Shown one piece after another: positions 1 to 8,789 of a DNA stretch of 64,000 nt. The notes under the pieces were generated by a model. It was given only the letters and a program-made list of their open reading frames with translations, had not been told where the DNA came from and made no database searches. Origin of the DNA: Halomonadaceae bacterium T82-2 (GTDB lineage Bacteria > Pseudomonadota > Gammaproteobacteria > Pseudomonadales > Halomonadaceae); contig LSBP01000007.1 of NCBI GenBank assembly GCA_001577635.1, positions 1 through 64,000 of the forward strand, in the 5' to 3' direction. Position 1 is the stretch's first letter, and each line of letters starts with the position of its first letter. The position numbers and the translations under genes were made by a program.

Positions 1-283
1 CGCAAAGGCATGCAATGGCCAATCGTAGACAAGGGTCAAGCCACCAAGGCTAGGTCTTCCGGATCCATCATGAATCCGACTCGGAAAGACTGACAGTCGA
101 GGCAGGCTCGTCGATGGGGAGGGTGATGTGACGGGGAACTTGGCGGTGTGCGGGGCAGGGCCGGGGGAGGCAGGTGCGATTTTGACAATGTATCGGCTGA
201 TGGCCGGATGTCGGCCTTCACAGCCGGCTCCCGGGCGAGAGCGGGGGAGCCGGCGGTGGCCTTGGCGACACGATGATTATCGA
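1..283. other. Left edge, no gene recognised
   Basis: Non-coding stretch between the window edge and the first minus-strand gene. A 61-codon minus-strand ORF here is proline- and histidine-rich, has no ribosome binding site that I can see and resembles no family I know, so I do not call it. I see no clear terminator or promoter. Confidence 0.4.
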
Positions 284-616
284 TTATCGGCTGCGTTGTT
301 CGAAGGCGTCGACCCCGGCGGCGGAAGTCAGTGGTGCCATGCCCCGGTAGTTGGTGCGGGTATCCACCAGCACTGCTGGCGATGCGCGATACTCGAGGGC
401 GTCGATGCCGGCGCCGGGAGCCAGCGAGATGCCGGGAGCCGGGGCCCGGCGAGAGGCCAGGTTGATGCCGGCGTCATTCAGTGGCGTGGCTGTCACTCGT
501 TGCCCGTTATCGAGGCCGTGATCAGAGGCGACGCTGCTGGCCAGCGCCGTTCCGGAAGTGGCCAGAAGGCCGATGAGCACGAGGGACCCGAATGAGAGTG
601 TCTGGGTGGTTTTCAT
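284..616 (-). CDS. Small exported protein of unknown function (110 aa)
   Basis: I do not recognise this protein. Residues 1-26 are a classical Sec signal peptide (basic start MKTT, hydrophobic core, cleavage after ALA). The mature part of about 84 residues has no cysteines and repeats a loose motif: APGAGIDALEYR, then SAAGVDAFEQR at the C terminus. A similar motif (APGSGVDATEDR) occurs in the neighbouring exported protein at 994-1344. The ATG start is supported by GGAGG about 6 bases upstream on the minus strand. Periplasmic location is inferred from the signal peptide; the function is unknown. Confidence 0.7.
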   Translation of the reverse strand: MKTTQTLSFGSLVLIGLLATSGTALASSVASDHGLDNGQRVTATPLNDAGINLASRRAPAPGISLAPGAGIDALEYRASPAVLVDTRTNYRGMAPLTSAAGVDAFEQRSR

Positions 617-907
617 GGGTTGCCTCCCGTCAGGATGTGGGAGTTCGTGATGGATCGAGGGGGACGGGGGTAGTGCCGTGAGCCTCGAGAGTCGTCATGG
701 CAGTCGACTCGAGGTGGCATGGGGAGGGGCTGCCTGATGCTCTCAGCATGTAACGCTGACCAATAGTTGACAAGTTGGTTTTTTTGATAGCGATGCTGGT
801 TTATTTATTTCCATGTTCGGCTGACAGGCTTGTGAGCCGGTATATCAAGTCCCTGGGCCATGCTCCGGGCCAGAGCCTTCCTGACGGGAGATTGCCGGCG
901 ATGAGCC
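617..907. other. Intergenic region upstream of the 110-aa exported protein gene
   Basis: Holds the ribosome binding site and presumably the promoter of the 110-aa protein gene, reading leftwards. A moderately AT-rich patch at about 735-800 could hold the promoter: TTGTCA is followed 14 bases later by TTACAT on the minus strand, which is a poor spacing. On the plus strand a perfect TTGACA (767-772) lies in the same patch without a convincing -10. No gene seen. Confidence 0.35.
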
Positions 908-936
908 AAAAAAACCTCGGCTGGAGCCGAGGTTTT
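908..936 (-). terminator. Rho-independent terminator of the 116-aa exported protein gene
   Basis: Perfect 7-bp stem (CCTCGGC / GCCGAGG) with a short loop, read on the minus strand and followed by seven Ts. It sits about 60 bases past the stop codon of the small gene at 994-1344. Four Ts on the other side make it potentially bidirectional. Confidence 0.8.
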
Positions 937-993
937 CGCGTGTCGCTGAGCCGGTGGTGACGCAGGGATAGAAACCAGCCCGGGACAACCTTT

Positions 994-1344
994 TCAATCC
1001 TTGTTGTGGGTGCCCTTGTCCTTGACGATTTCCTGGTTGCTGTAGGACGTGGCGTCGCTCTCATGAGCAGTGCTTCCCGGCCTGTCCTCGGTGGCATCGA
1101 CGCCACTGCCGGGGGCCAGTTCGCTGCCCTTGTCCTGCATCGCCGAGTTGTCCCCGGTCTGGATGCCGGCCGACTCCGCCTGTTCCTCGGCCTTCTGGGG
1201 ATACGTGTCGTGACCCTCGATTCCCGAGTTGACGCCGCTATCGGGCGCGGGCTCGCTGGCTTCCTGCGCCAGTGCGGAGCCCGAGAAAGCCAGTAGGGTG
1301 GCCAGCAGCGCAGAAGTCAGGGTCAATCCTTTAATGCCTCGCAT
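994..1344 (-). CDS. Small exported acidic protein of unknown function (116 aa)
   Basis: The ORF track extends this frame upstream to 1563, but the start at 1344 is preceded by a near-perfect AAGGAGGT and begins a clear Sec signal peptide (MRGIKG, hydrophobic core, cleavage near SALA-QE). The mature protein of about 90 residues is rich in Glu, Asp, Ser and Gly and looks intrinsically disordered. It contains APDSGVNSGIEG and APGSGVDATEDR, motifs similar to those of the adjacent 110-aa exported protein, which suggests paralogy or a common role. Own terminator downstream. No family recognised; periplasmic location is inferred. Confidence 0.7.
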   Translation of the reverse strand: MRGIKGLTLTSALLATLLAFSGSALAQEASEPAPDSGVNSGIEGHDTYPQKAEEQAESAGIQTGDNSAMQDKGSELAPGSGVDATEDRPGSTAHESDATSYSNQEIVKDKGTHNKD

Positions 1345-1572
1345 GGACCTACCTCCTTGCATGTTTCCAGCATTCATTTCAGCGACTCGCCGCCAGCTGA
1401 ATGTCGAGCGTGGAAGACCATCGGTGGTCCAGCGCTCGCCCGTGATGTGGATATCGGAGGGTCGCCGGTAGGCAGGGCCTGGGGTTTTCGCTTCTTGCGG
1501 AGCTCGGTACCGGTGGGTCCTGTCTGCACATTTGAAGCTAGCCAAGGAATCGTTGCGCTGCAAACTATTTTC

Positions 1573-2151
1573 TCACCACCAGGACTCGCTGTCGCGTTCG
1601 GCGCGCAGCGTGTCCCGGGCGATATATAGGGCGGCGATAGCCCTGGCTTCGTGGAAGTCCTCGCGGGCAAGCAGGGCGGGCAGGGATTCGATGGCGTGCG
1701 TCTCGACCAGCAGCGGCTCTGGCTCGTCGCCGGGCAGGCGCTTCTCGTAGAGGTCGGTGGCCAGCAGCACCTGCATGCGGTGGTTCATGTAGTTGGGCGC
1801 CAGCGAGAGCTCGACGAGCGGTTCGATGCGCCGGGCACCCATGCCGCATTCTTCCATCAGCTCGCGGTTGCCGGCAGTGATGATGTCCTCGCCGGGATCG
1901 ACCAGCCCCTTGGGTAGCGTGAGAGCGTACTCGTCGAAGCCGGCGGCATACTCGCGGATCAGCAGTACATGCTCGGGGTCGGGCATGGCGACGATCATGA
2001 CCGCCGGGCGGCCGCGCCCCTTGAGGCGCTCGAAGGTGCGTTCGGCACCGTTGGAAAAGCGCAGTTCCAGTCGCTCGATGGCGAACAGGTTGCTGCGGGC
2101 GACGTCCTCGCGGGCCAGGATGCTCGGCTTGGTGGGCGTGCTGGGTGCCAT
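1573..2151 (-). CDS. nudE: ADP compounds hydrolase NudE (Nudix family)
   Basis: Nudix hydrolase that in E. coli cleaves ADP-ribose, AP3A and NADH-type ADP compounds to AMP. The full Nudix box is visible around residues 85-107: GLVDPGEDIITAGNRELM followed by EECGM, matching G-x5-E-x7-RE-U-x-EE-x-G-U. I place the start at 2151 (MAPSTPT) because GGAGG lies just upstream; the longer ORF starting at 2268 would run into the divergent yrfG gene. The length of 192 residues fits the family. The neighbourhood (yrfG, hslR, hslO, pckA) is the one found around nudE in enterobacteria, which supports NudE over other Nudix members. Confidence 0.87.
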   Translation of the reverse strand: MAPSTPTKPSILAREDVARSNLFAIERLELRFSNGAERTFERLKGRGRPAVMIVAMPDPEHVLLIREYAAGFDEYALTLPKGLVDPGEDIITAGNRELMEECGMGARRIEPLVELSLAPNYMNHRMQVLLATDLYEKRLPGDEPEPLLVETHAIESLPALLAREDFHEARAIAALYIARDTLRAERDSESWW

Positions 2152-2227
2152 GGTGCCTCCGTGCGTGAATCGGGGGGATCCCGTACAATGACAGTGTCTT
2201 TTACCACCGCTGCGGAGTCCCTGGCCA

Positions 2228-2893
2228 ATGATCGACTGGCGTGACATCGATACCGTTCTGCTCGACATGGACGGTACGCTGCTCGACCTGCACTTCGACA
2301 GCCATTTCTGGCTCGAGCACCTGCCGCGCCGCTATGTCGAGCTGCATCATCTCGATGATGCGACCCAGGAGGTCGTGCGCGAGCGAATCCTGCGTGAGCA
2401 GGGTAGCCTCAACTGGTACAGCCTGGCGTACTGGGAGCGCGAGCTCGGCGTCGACATCCTCGCCCTCAAGCGTGAGGTGCAGCATCTGATCGGTCTGCGC
2501 AGCGATGCCCTGGATTTTCTCGCTTGGCTGCGTGACGCGCATCCGCGCGTCGTGCTGGCGACCAACGCCGACCGGGCCAGCCTGTCGCTCAAGCTGCCGC
2601 TGACCGGGCTCGAGGCTTACCTGGATGCCATCGTCTCGTCGGCGGACTTCGGCGTGCCCAAGGAAGAGCAGGCGTTCTGGTTCGCGCTTCAGGAGGTCGA
2701 GCCCTTCGATCCGCAGCGCACGTTGTTCATCGATGACAACCCGGCCGTGCTGGAAAGCGCCCGGGAGTTCGGCATCCGCCATTTGCTGGGCATTCGCCAG
2801 CCCGACAGCCGACGGCCCGAGCGCGAGCTGGAGGCGTTCATCGCCCTCGACCGCTTTGCGGCCTTGTTACCCGACCGCGACGCCCCCATGTAG
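2228..2893 (+). CDS. yrfG: GMP/IMP nucleotidase YrfG (HAD family)
   Basis: HAD-superfamily phosphatase; the E. coli orthologue dephosphorylates GMP and IMP. Motif I is DMDGTLLD near residues 13-20, with the nucleophile and acid/base aspartates. Motif II is LATNAD and motif IV is FIDDNPAVL near the C terminus. The 221-residue length and the C1-cap insert after motif I fit. It is the first gene of a tight run with hslR (5-base gap) and hslO, diverging from nudE over 76 bases, an arrangement conserved in gammaproteobacteria. Confidence 0.87.
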   Translation: MIDWRDIDTVLLDMDGTLLDLHFDSHFWLEHLPRRYVELHHLDDATQEVVRERILREQGSLNWYSLAYWERELGVDILALKREVQHLIGLRSDALDFLAWLRDAHPRVVLATNADRASLSLKLPLTGLEAYLDAIVSSADFGVPKEEQAFWFALQEVEPFDPQRTLFIDDNPAVLESAREFGIRHLLGIRQPDSRRPERELEAFIALDRFAALLPDRDAPM

Positions 2894-2898
2894 ACGCC

Positions 2899-3294
2899 AT
2901 GCAAGAATCCGTACGAATCGACAAGTGGCTGTGGGCCGCGCGTTTCTTCAAGACCCGCGGCCTGGCCAAGAAGGCCATTGAGGGCGGCAAGGTCCAGGTT
3001 GATGGTGCCCGCGTCAAGACCAGCAAGGTGATCACCCCGGGCGCCCGGGTGAAGGTGCCCCAGGGCTGGGATCAGTGGGAGGTGGAAGTCATCGCCGTCT
3101 CCGACCAGCGGCGTGGCGCGCCGGAGGCCCGCGAGCTCTATCGCGAGACGCCCGAAAGCCAGCAGCGCCGCGAACGCGAGGCCGAACAGCGGCGCCTGGC
3201 CAATCAGGTGATGCAGGCACCGCGCGGGCGACCCGACAAGCGCGGGCGCCGCGAGATCCAGCGTTTCCAACGCCAGCGTCCCGACGACCAGTGA
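2899..3294 (+). CDS. hslR: Ribosome-associated heat shock protein Hsp15
   Basis: Small S4-domain RNA-binding protein (131 aa). Hsp15 binds stalled 50S subunits that carry a nascent chain and helps recycle them after heat stress. The S4 domain occupies about residues 5-65 (RIDKWLWAARFFKTRGLAKK), followed by a highly basic, Arg/Gln-rich tail that ends near FQRQRPDDQ. It lies 5 bases after yrfG and 45 bases before hslO, the usual heat-shock pairing. Confidence 0.92.
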   Translation: MQESVRIDKWLWAARFFKTRGLAKKAIEGGKVQVDGARVKTSKVITPGARVKVPQGWDQWEVEVIAVSDQRRGAPEARELYRETPESQQRREREAEQRRLANQVMQAPRGRPDKRGRREIQRFQRQRPDDQ

Positions 3295-3339
3295 CACCGC
3301 CTCTCTTGTATCCCCGTTCCCTCCGTTGCCGAGCGACTC

Positions 3340-4215
3340 ATGTCCGACCAGATCCAGCGATTCCTGTTTGACGATACCAACGTGCGCGGCGAGATCGTCT
3401 CGCTCGAGACCGCCTATGCCGAGGTTCTCGACCGCCATGCCTACCCGTCGGTGGTAGCCCGCCAGCTCGGCGAGATGCTGGCGGCGGTTGCGCTGCTGAC
3501 CGAGACGGTCAAGCTCGACGGCACCCTGAGCCTCGAGGTGCGCGGCCAGGGGGCACTGCGTCTGCTGATGGCCGAGTCCAATCCCGGTGGCGAACTGCGT
3601 GCCATCGCCCGGCTCGACGACGAAGCGCCTCTGCCCGACGAATCCGCCACCTTCGCCGAGCTGGTCGGCGACGGCCAGATCGTCATCACCCTGGACCCCC
3701 GCGAGGGCAACCGCTATCAGGGCATCGTGGCGATCGAGGCCGACGATCTCGCCGGTTGCCTCGAGAACTACTTCGCTCGTTCCGAGCAGTTGGCCACCCG
3801 GCTGTGGCTGGCGGCCGACGGAAAGCGTGCCGGCGGCCTGCTGCTCCAGCAGCTGCCCGATGACAGCCGCAATCGCGACCCCGACGCCTGGGACAGGCTG
3901 GTGCATCTGGCGAGCACCGTGCGCGACGATGAGCTGCTGGGCCTGGCGCAGCGCGATCTGCTCTATCGCCTCTACCATGAGGAGACGACGCGCGTCTTCG
4001 ACCCCAAGCCGCTGCATTTCGGCTGCACCTGCTCCCGCGAACGCATTGCCCGGGCGCTGCTCGGCCTGGGGGCCGAGGAGCTGCGTGATATTCTCGATGA
4101 GCAGAAGGCCGTGGACACCCAGTGCCACTTCTGCCACACCCGCTATCATTTCTCGGCGGCCGAGATCGAGGCGCTGATCGAGTCCCCGGATGCTGGCTCG
4201 CCGACCATGCATTGA
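3340..4215 (+). CDS. hslO: Redox-regulated chaperone Hsp33
   Basis: Cytoplasmic holdase chaperone activated by oxidation. The N-terminal substrate-binding domain covers about residues 1-220. The C-terminal zinc switch has all four cysteines: CTC at residues 229 and 231, and CHFC at residues 262 and 265. In the reduced protein they bind zinc; under peroxide plus heat they form disulfides and unfold the linker. Length of 291 residues is normal. Last gene of yrfG-hslR-hslO. Confidence 0.95.
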   Translation: MSDQIQRFLFDDTNVRGEIVSLETAYAEVLDRHAYPSVVARQLGEMLAAVALLTETVKLDGTLSLEVRGQGALRLLMAESNPGGELRAIARLDDEAPLPDESATFAELVGDGQIVITLDPREGNRYQGIVAIEADDLAGCLENYFARSEQLATRLWLAADGKRAGGLLLQQLPDDSRNRDPDAWDRLVHLASTVRDDELLGLAQRDLLYRLYHEETTRVFDPKPLHFGCTCSRERIARALLGLGAEELRDILDEQKAVDTQCHFCHTRYHFSAAEIEALIESPDAGSPTMH

Positions 4216-4460
4216 CGTGGATGCCGCCAGCCGCAATCGCAGTTGGCTCTGTCAAGGGGGCCGGGGACAGGTCGAAGAGGGGGGCCTACGCCATGGCCGG
4301 AAAGTGTTCCTTTCCATTTCGGCATTTCCGCCATCCATGGCGGTCAGATGGCGCAGGTAGTGCCCATGGAGGGGTTCACGGCGCCCCCTCGCAGGTCTGT
4401 CGACGGATCAGTCCCTGACGACAACCCGACAGCGACAGCGTGAGACGCCGCCTCGGCGTT
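4216..4460. other. Intergenic region between hslO and the pckA promoter
   Basis: No coding region is supported. The segment has GC-rich repeats such as GGGGCCGGGGACAGG but no family I recognise. At its end an 8-bp inverted repeat (CCGCCTCG at 4448-4455, CGAGGCGG at 4469-4476) could terminate hslO transcription, although only three Ts follow it. The right arm overlaps the -35 to -10 spacer of the proposed pckA promoter. Confidence 0.35.
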
Positions 4461-4490
4461 TTGCCGATCGAGGCGGTTTGCCATCATAAT
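4461..4490 (+). promoter_or_regulatory. Candidate sigma-70 promoter of pckA
   Basis: TTGCCG (4461-4466) and CATAAT (4485-4490) separated by 18 bases; the -10 matches five of six consensus positions. Predicted transcription start is near 4497, giving a leader of about 100 bases. Inferred from sequence only. Confidence 0.5.
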
Positions 4491-4500
4491 GTAACGGCTC

Positions 4501-4556
4501 GTGCATCACTCCCGGACAAGAGGCGGCAAACGCCCGTGATGCACGATCGCTTTTTT
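4501..4556 (+). promoter_or_regulatory. Structured pckA 5-prime leader (hairpin plus T tract)
   Basis: GTGCATCAC (4501-4509) pairs perfectly with GTGATGCAC (4536-4544). An inner stem GGCG/CGCC sits inside it, and a run of six Ts follows at 4551-4556. If the proposed promoter is right, the mRNA starts at the base of this stem. It could be an attenuator-like element or a 5-end stabilising structure. No known riboswitch class recognised. Confidence 0.45.
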
Positions 4557-4598
4557 GGCTAACGAGAGAGAATCGGCCCTCGAGGCCCAGGACACCCC

Positions 4599-6176
4599 AT
4601 GACTACGAATTCCGCTGCTGCCCAGCCGACGGCGCGCCGCGCGAGCGTGCATACCAACCTTTGCGCTGCCGAACTCATCGAACGTGCCGTTGCCGAGGGG
4701 GAGGGGCGCCTTGCCACGAACGGCGCCCTGGTCGTCAATACCGGCGTGCGTACCGGCCGCTCCCCGGCGGACCGCTTCATCGTCGACGAGCCGTCCACCG
4801 CCGAGCTGATCGACTGGGGAAGCGTGAACCGGCCCTTCGATGCCGAGCGCTTCGACGCCCTCTGGGAGCGGGTCGAGGATTATCTGGCCGAGGGCGACAG
4901 CTATGTCTCCGAGCTGCATGTCGGTGCGGACCCCGAGCACTACCTGCCGATTCGCGTGACTACCGAGACCGCCTGGCACAATCTCTTCGCCCGCAACCTG
5001 TTCGTGCGTCCCGACGCCTTCAACCCCAAGGGCAAGAACGAGTGGACCATCCTCAACGCGCCACACTTCACCTGTGACCCGGTGCGTGACGGCACCAACT
5101 CCGATGGCGCAGTGGTCATCAACTTCGCGCGTCGGCGCGTGCTGCTGGCCGGCATGCGCTACGCCGGCGAGATGAAGAAGGCGATGTTCTCGGTGCAGAA
5201 CTTCCTGTTGCCCGAGAAGGACGTGCTGCCCATGCACTGCAGCGCCAACGTCGGCGAGGACGGCGAGACCACGCTGTTCTTCGGCCTTTCCGGCACCGGC
5301 AAGACCACGCTGTCCGCCGACCCGGCCCGTTACCTGATCGGCGACGACGAGCATGGCTGGGGCGAGGGCACGGTGTTCAACATCGAGGGTGGCTGCTATG
5401 CCAAGTGCATCGACCTTTCGGAAAAGAACGAGCCGGTAATCTGGCAGGCGATCCGCTTCGGCACGGTTCTCGAGAACGTGGTGCTCGACGATCGCCGGGC
5501 GCCGGACTATGCCGACGACAGCCTGACGCAGAATTCACGCGCCGCCTATCCGCTCGAGCACATCGACAAGCGTGTGGCGGAAAACCGCGCCGGCGAGCCC
5601 AATGCGATCATCTTCCTGACCTGCGACATGAGCGGCGTGTTGCCGCCGGTGTCGGTCCTCTCCAAGGAAGCCGCGGCCTATCACTTCCTGTCCGGTTACA
5701 CCGCCAAGGTGGGCTCCACCGAGATGGGCTCCTCGGCCGGTCTGGAAGCCACCTTCTCGACCTGCTTCGGCGCGCCGTTCTTCCCGCGTCCGGCCCGCGA
5801 ATATGCCGACCTGCTGATCAAGCGCATCGAGGCCTTCGGCTCGCGGGTCTACCTGGTCAACACCGGCTGGACCGGCGGCAGCTACGGCCAGGGCGGTAGC
5901 CGTTTCAGCATTCCCACTACGCGCGGCATCATCAGCGCGGTTCAGTCCGGTGCGCTCAAGGATGTGGAGACCCGTCACGTCGACGGCCTCAATCTGGATG
6001 TGCCGGTCGCGGTGCCGGGCGTCGACTCGCGGCTGCTCGATCCGCGCGAGACCTGGGAAGACCCTGCCGCCTACGATCGGCAGCGTCAGGAGCTGGTGGC
6101 CAAGTTCGTCGAGAACTTCAAGAAGTTTGCCGGCGTCGACGAGGCGATCATCGCTGCGGGCCCGTCGCTCAACTGA
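4599..6176 (+). CDS. pckA: Phosphoenolpyruvate carboxykinase (ATP)
   Basis: Gluconeogenic enzyme that converts oxaloacetate and ATP to PEP, CO2 and ADP in the cytosol. The P-loop [11 protein letters not shown] is at about residue 229, followed by the metal-binding region [15 protein letters not shown]. The substrate site [10 protein letters not shown] is at about residue 50. Length of 525 residues is typical of the ATP-dependent form. The gene follows yrfG-hslR-hslO as in enterobacteria but has its own promoter and a structured leader. Together with mqo in this window it indicates growth on organic acids. Confidence 0.97.
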   Translation: MTTNSAAAQPTARRASVHTNLCAAELIERAVAEGEGRLATNGALVVNTGVRTGRSPADRFIVDEPSTAELIDWGSVNRPFDAERFDALWERVEDYLAEGDSYVSELHVGADPEHYLPIRVTTETAWHNLFARNLFVRPDAFNPKGKNEWTILNAPHFTCDPVRDGTNSDGAVVINFARRRVLLAGMRYAGEMKKAMFSVQNFLLPEKDVLPMHCSANVGEDGETTLFFGLSGTGKTTLSADPARYLIGDDEHGWGEGTVFNIEGGCYAKCIDLSEKNEPVIWQAIRFGTVLENVVLDDRRAPDYADDSLTQNSRAAYPLEHIDKRVAENRAGEPNAIIFLTCDMSGVLPPVSVLSKEAAAYHFLSGYTAKVGSTEMGSSAGLEATFSTCFGAPFFPRPAREYADLLIKRIEAFGSRVYLVNTGWTGGSYGQGGSRFSIPTTRGIISAVQSGALKDVETRHVDGLNLDVPVAVPGVDSRLLDPRETWEDPAAYDRQRQELVAKFVENFKKFAGVDEAIIAAGPSLN

Positions 6177-6202
6177 GCCCCGCGTCGGTTCGCCAACGAC
6201 CT

Positions 6203-6239
6203 CGCCGAGGGCGCGTCACCTGACGCGCCCTCGGCGTTT
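6203..6239 (+). terminator. Terminator after pckA
   Basis: Perfect 16-bp stem CGCCGAGGGCGCGTCA / TGACGCGCCCTCGGCG with a two-base apex, followed by TTT. Located 27 bases after the pckA stop codon. The T run is short but the stem is very strong. Confidence 0.75.
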
Positions 6240-6320
6240 CCGTCCCCCGTCACTGCATCCATGGTGGTGTGCCCGGCGTACGCTGAAGGTGACGTGACGA
6301 ACAATGAACGGAGGGACGTC

Positions 6321-6830
6321 ATGCAACGACGGCATTTTCTGGGCCTGCTGGGCGTCGGCGGGCTGGCGGGGCTGCTGCCGGGCTGGGCGCTGGCGCGTCC
6401 CGCGCTGGACCTGAAACGGGGCGCCGATGTCGAGCCGCTGTCGCTCAGTGAGCAGGAGTGGCGCAAGCGCCTCAGCGAGGCGCAGTTCAAGATCCTGCGC
6501 GAGGCGGATACCGAACCGGCGGGCAGCAGTCCGCTGAATGCCGAGAAGCGCCGGGGCGAGTATCGCTGTGCGGGTTGTGATCTGACGCTGTTCACCAGCG
6601 ACATGAAGTATGACTCGGGCACCGGCTGGCCGAGCTTTTTCGACCACATCCAGGGGCACCTGCTGACCCGGCTCGACTTCGTGCTGCTGATCCCGCGCAC
6701 CGAGTACCACTGCGCCCGTTGCGGTGGGCATCAGGGCCATGTCTTCGAGGACGGCCCCGAGCCCACCGGACTGCGCTGGTGCAACAATGGACTGGCTCTG
6801 CGCTTCGTGCCGGCCGCGGCGAGCGGCTGA
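6321..6830 (+). CDS. msrB: Peptide-methionine (R)-S-oxide reductase, Tat-exported MsrB
   Basis: Reduces methionine-R-sulfoxide in proteins. The start at 6321 follows GGAGGG and opens with MQRRHFLGLLGVGG, a twin-arginine signal (RRxFL) with a hydrophobic core and an ALA cleavage site. The enzyme is therefore probably exported folded to the periplasm, unlike cytoplasmic E. coli MsrB. Zinc-binding CxxC pairs CAGC and CARC are present, as are GTGWPSF and the C-terminal catalytic cysteine in RWCNNGLALRF. The more usual context is RYC-N-S; the Asn-Gly after Cys is a mild variation. 169 residues in total. Confidence 0.87.
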   Translation: MQRRHFLGLLGVGGLAGLLPGWALARPALDLKRGADVEPLSLSEQEWRKRLSEAQFKILREADTEPAGSSPLNAEKRRGEYRCAGCDLTLFTSDMKYDSGTGWPSFFDHIQGHLLTRLDFVLLIPRTEYHCARCGGHQGHVFEDGPEPTGLRWCNNGLALRFVPAAASG

Positions 6831-6834
6831 TCGG

Positions 6835-8511
6835 CTAGAAGCTAAGCCAATCGTCGTCGGCCGATGAAGCTGTCGAGGTGCGGGCCGGAGCGGGCGCGGG
6901 TGCTTCCCGGCGAGGTGGCTTCAGACGAGGGGCTGGCGTTACATCAGGTGTCTGACCGCTCAGGCGGAAGGAAGCAAGAAGCGTATCGAGGCGCTCGGCC
7001 TGTTCGCGCATCTCGTTGGATGCCGCGCTGAACTGTTCGACCATGGACGCATTGTGCTGGGTCATGTTGTCTAGCTCGCTGACAGCAGTGTTGACCTGGC
7101 CGATGCCCTGGCTTTGTTCCCGGGCACCGGCGCTGATTTCGCCGATCACGTCGGTGACCTGCTCGATGCTCGAGACGATCTGTTCCATGGTCTTGCCGGT
7201 ACGCTTGACCAGTGAGTTGCCGGACTGGGTACGGGCCACCGAGGTGTCGATCAGTTCGCGAATCTCTTTCGCCGCGTCGCTGGAGCGGCTGGCCAGTGTC
7301 CGCACTTCCTGAGCAACGACCGCGAAGCCGCGACCATGCTCGCCGGCGCGCGCCGCCTCCACCGAGGCATTGAGGGCCAGGATGTTGGTCTGGAAGGCGA
7401 TGCCGTCGATCAGGGTAATGATTTCGCTGATTTCGGTGGCCGAGGTATCAATCTCGTCCATAGTGCGCTCGACCTGCTGCATCGCTTCGTGCCCCTGACG
7501 GGCAATATCGGCCGTCGAGTTGACCAGCTGATTGGCCTGCTGGGCGGCATCCGAGGTGTTGCTGACCGTCGCCGCAATCTGCTCCATCGATGCCGAGGTT
7601 TCCTGCAGGTTGGAGGCGGCCTGCTCGGTCCGTGAAGCGAGATCCACGCTGCCGCGGGCGATTTCTTCGGCTGCTGTGCTGACGCCCTGAGTGCTGCTGC
7701 GCACCGACTGCAGCGTCTTGTCGATATAGGCAATGAAAGCATCGAACTGGTTGGCCAGCTCCCCGATTTCGTCGCGCCGGGACGAGCCGATGCGCGCGGT
7801 CAGGTCGCCGTCGCCCTCGGAGATCTCCTTGATGCGCGCGGTGACGCGGCGGATTGCACGGGACATCATCAGCGGTCCGGCCAGGGCGACGAAGATGGCG
7901 GCCAGGCACACCGCCAGCGAGAACAAACCGGTGAACCATTGCAGCTTCTGGGTCATGGCCATCGAGGCCGCTTGAAGTTCCGTGATCTTGGCATCAGCTG
8001 CCTCACCGGCGCGATTGTAGAGCTTGCGCAGGGCGCCGAAAGCCGTCAGCGAGTCACCTTCGGAAAGGGCTCTGGCAGACTGGGCGTTGCCTGCCGCGTG
8101 CAGCTCAAGAACCCGGCTCGATTGCTGCGACCATGCATTGTAGCTTGCATCGAAAGATCCCAGTCCGGCGACGACGTCGGGGTAGTCGGCCATCAGCGTC
8201 TTGAAGCTCTGCACGCGATCGAAAGCCTGCTGGGCGTTCTCCCGATAGTCTTTGCGAGCGCTCTGCGTCTTGTCGCTGCCCGGCGCGGCGTTCAGGGCTT
8301 CCATCTCGGCCATGCGGGCCTGGTGGAGGTCGCGGTCGGCGTTGAGGATCGCCGAGACGGCCTTGTTGAACGTCGTGCTGAATTCGGTCATGCGGCTCTC
8401 GAGCTTCTCGATGACCCAGAAGTCGGCGGCGACGACGATCAATAGCGATAGTGCCACGCCGATGAAGGCGCTGCTGTACTTGACGCTGATACGGTGCATT
8501 TTCTTGAGCAT
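6835..8511 (-). CDS. Methyl-accepting chemotaxis protein
   Basis: Transmembrane chemoreceptor of 558 residues. TM1 is at about 13-33, a helical periplasmic ligand domain spans about 34-190 (four-helix-bundle type, sequence not diagnostic for a ligand), TM2 is at about 190-210 and a HAMP domain follows. The signalling domain has the conserved hairpin [20 protein letters not shown] then [20 protein letters not shown]. The C terminus ends in a proline/alanine linker and DDWLSF, which fits the CheR/CheB tether pattern x-W-x-x-F. Convergent with msrB with 4 bases between stops. Ligand unknown. I found no good flagellar sigma-28 promoter upstream. Confidence 0.93.
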   Translation of the reverse strand: MLKKMHRISVKYSSAFIGVALSLLIVVAADFWVIEKLESRMTEFSTTFNKAVSAILNADRDLHQARMAEMEALNAAPGSDKTQSARKDYRENAQQAFDRVQSFKTLMADYPDVVAGLGSFDASYNAWSQQSSRVLELHAAGNAQSARALSEGDSLTAFGALRKLYNRAGEAADAKITELQAASMAMTQKLQWFTGLFSLAVCLAAIFVALAGPLMMSRAIRRVTARIKEISEGDGDLTARIGSSRRDEIGELANQFDAFIAYIDKTLQSVRSSTQGVSTAAEEIARGSVDLASRTEQAASNLQETSASMEQIAATVSNTSDAAQQANQLVNSTADIARQGHEAMQQVERTMDEIDTSATEISEIITLIDGIAFQTNILALNASVEAARAGEHGRGFAVVAQEVRTLASRSSDAAKEIRELIDTSVARTQSGNSLVKRTGKTMEQIVSSIEQVTDVIGEISAGAREQSQGIGQVNTAVSELDNMTQHNASMVEQFSAASNEMREQAERLDTLLASFRLSGQTPDVTPAPRLKPPRREAPAPAPARTSTASSADDDWLSF

Positions 8512-8789
8512 GGGTTCACCCTCGGTAAGCTCGCGAGCCTTGCAGAGTCTGCTGGGTCGTTAAACGCCGCTTTATTCGTTCGTGATGCGAACGTTATCGG
8601 GCCGGCAATCGGTCGTCGATGTGATGAGCGCACTTGTCACAATTGTTTACATTCGTTGCCGCCTGCGCCCTCGCGCGGCTTTGTGGTACCTTGTCGCCAC
8701 CCGTGGCGTCGGCCCTTCCGCCGGGCCTGACGCCGCCTCGGCGCGGCGCTCCCCGGGCCGCCCGGTGAACCTGTCAATGCAAGGATTCC

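Noticed and set aside
36-221. 61-aa minus-strand ORF at the left edge
   Set aside because: Proline- and histidine-rich translation, no ribosome binding site, no family resemblance.
2689-4236. 515-aa minus-strand ORF
   Set aside because: Antisense shadow of hslO, hslR and yrfG; those genes have complete conserved motifs. Long opposite-strand ORFs are expected at this GC content.
4216-4440. Possible second GGA-rich small RNA upstream of pckA
   Set aside because: Only a few widely spaced GGA triplets and no convincing intrinsic terminator.
8580-8640. Possible sigma-28 promoter for the chemoreceptor (GCCCGATAA on the minus strand)
   Set aside because: No TAAA-type -35 at the right distance; the single-element match is too weak.
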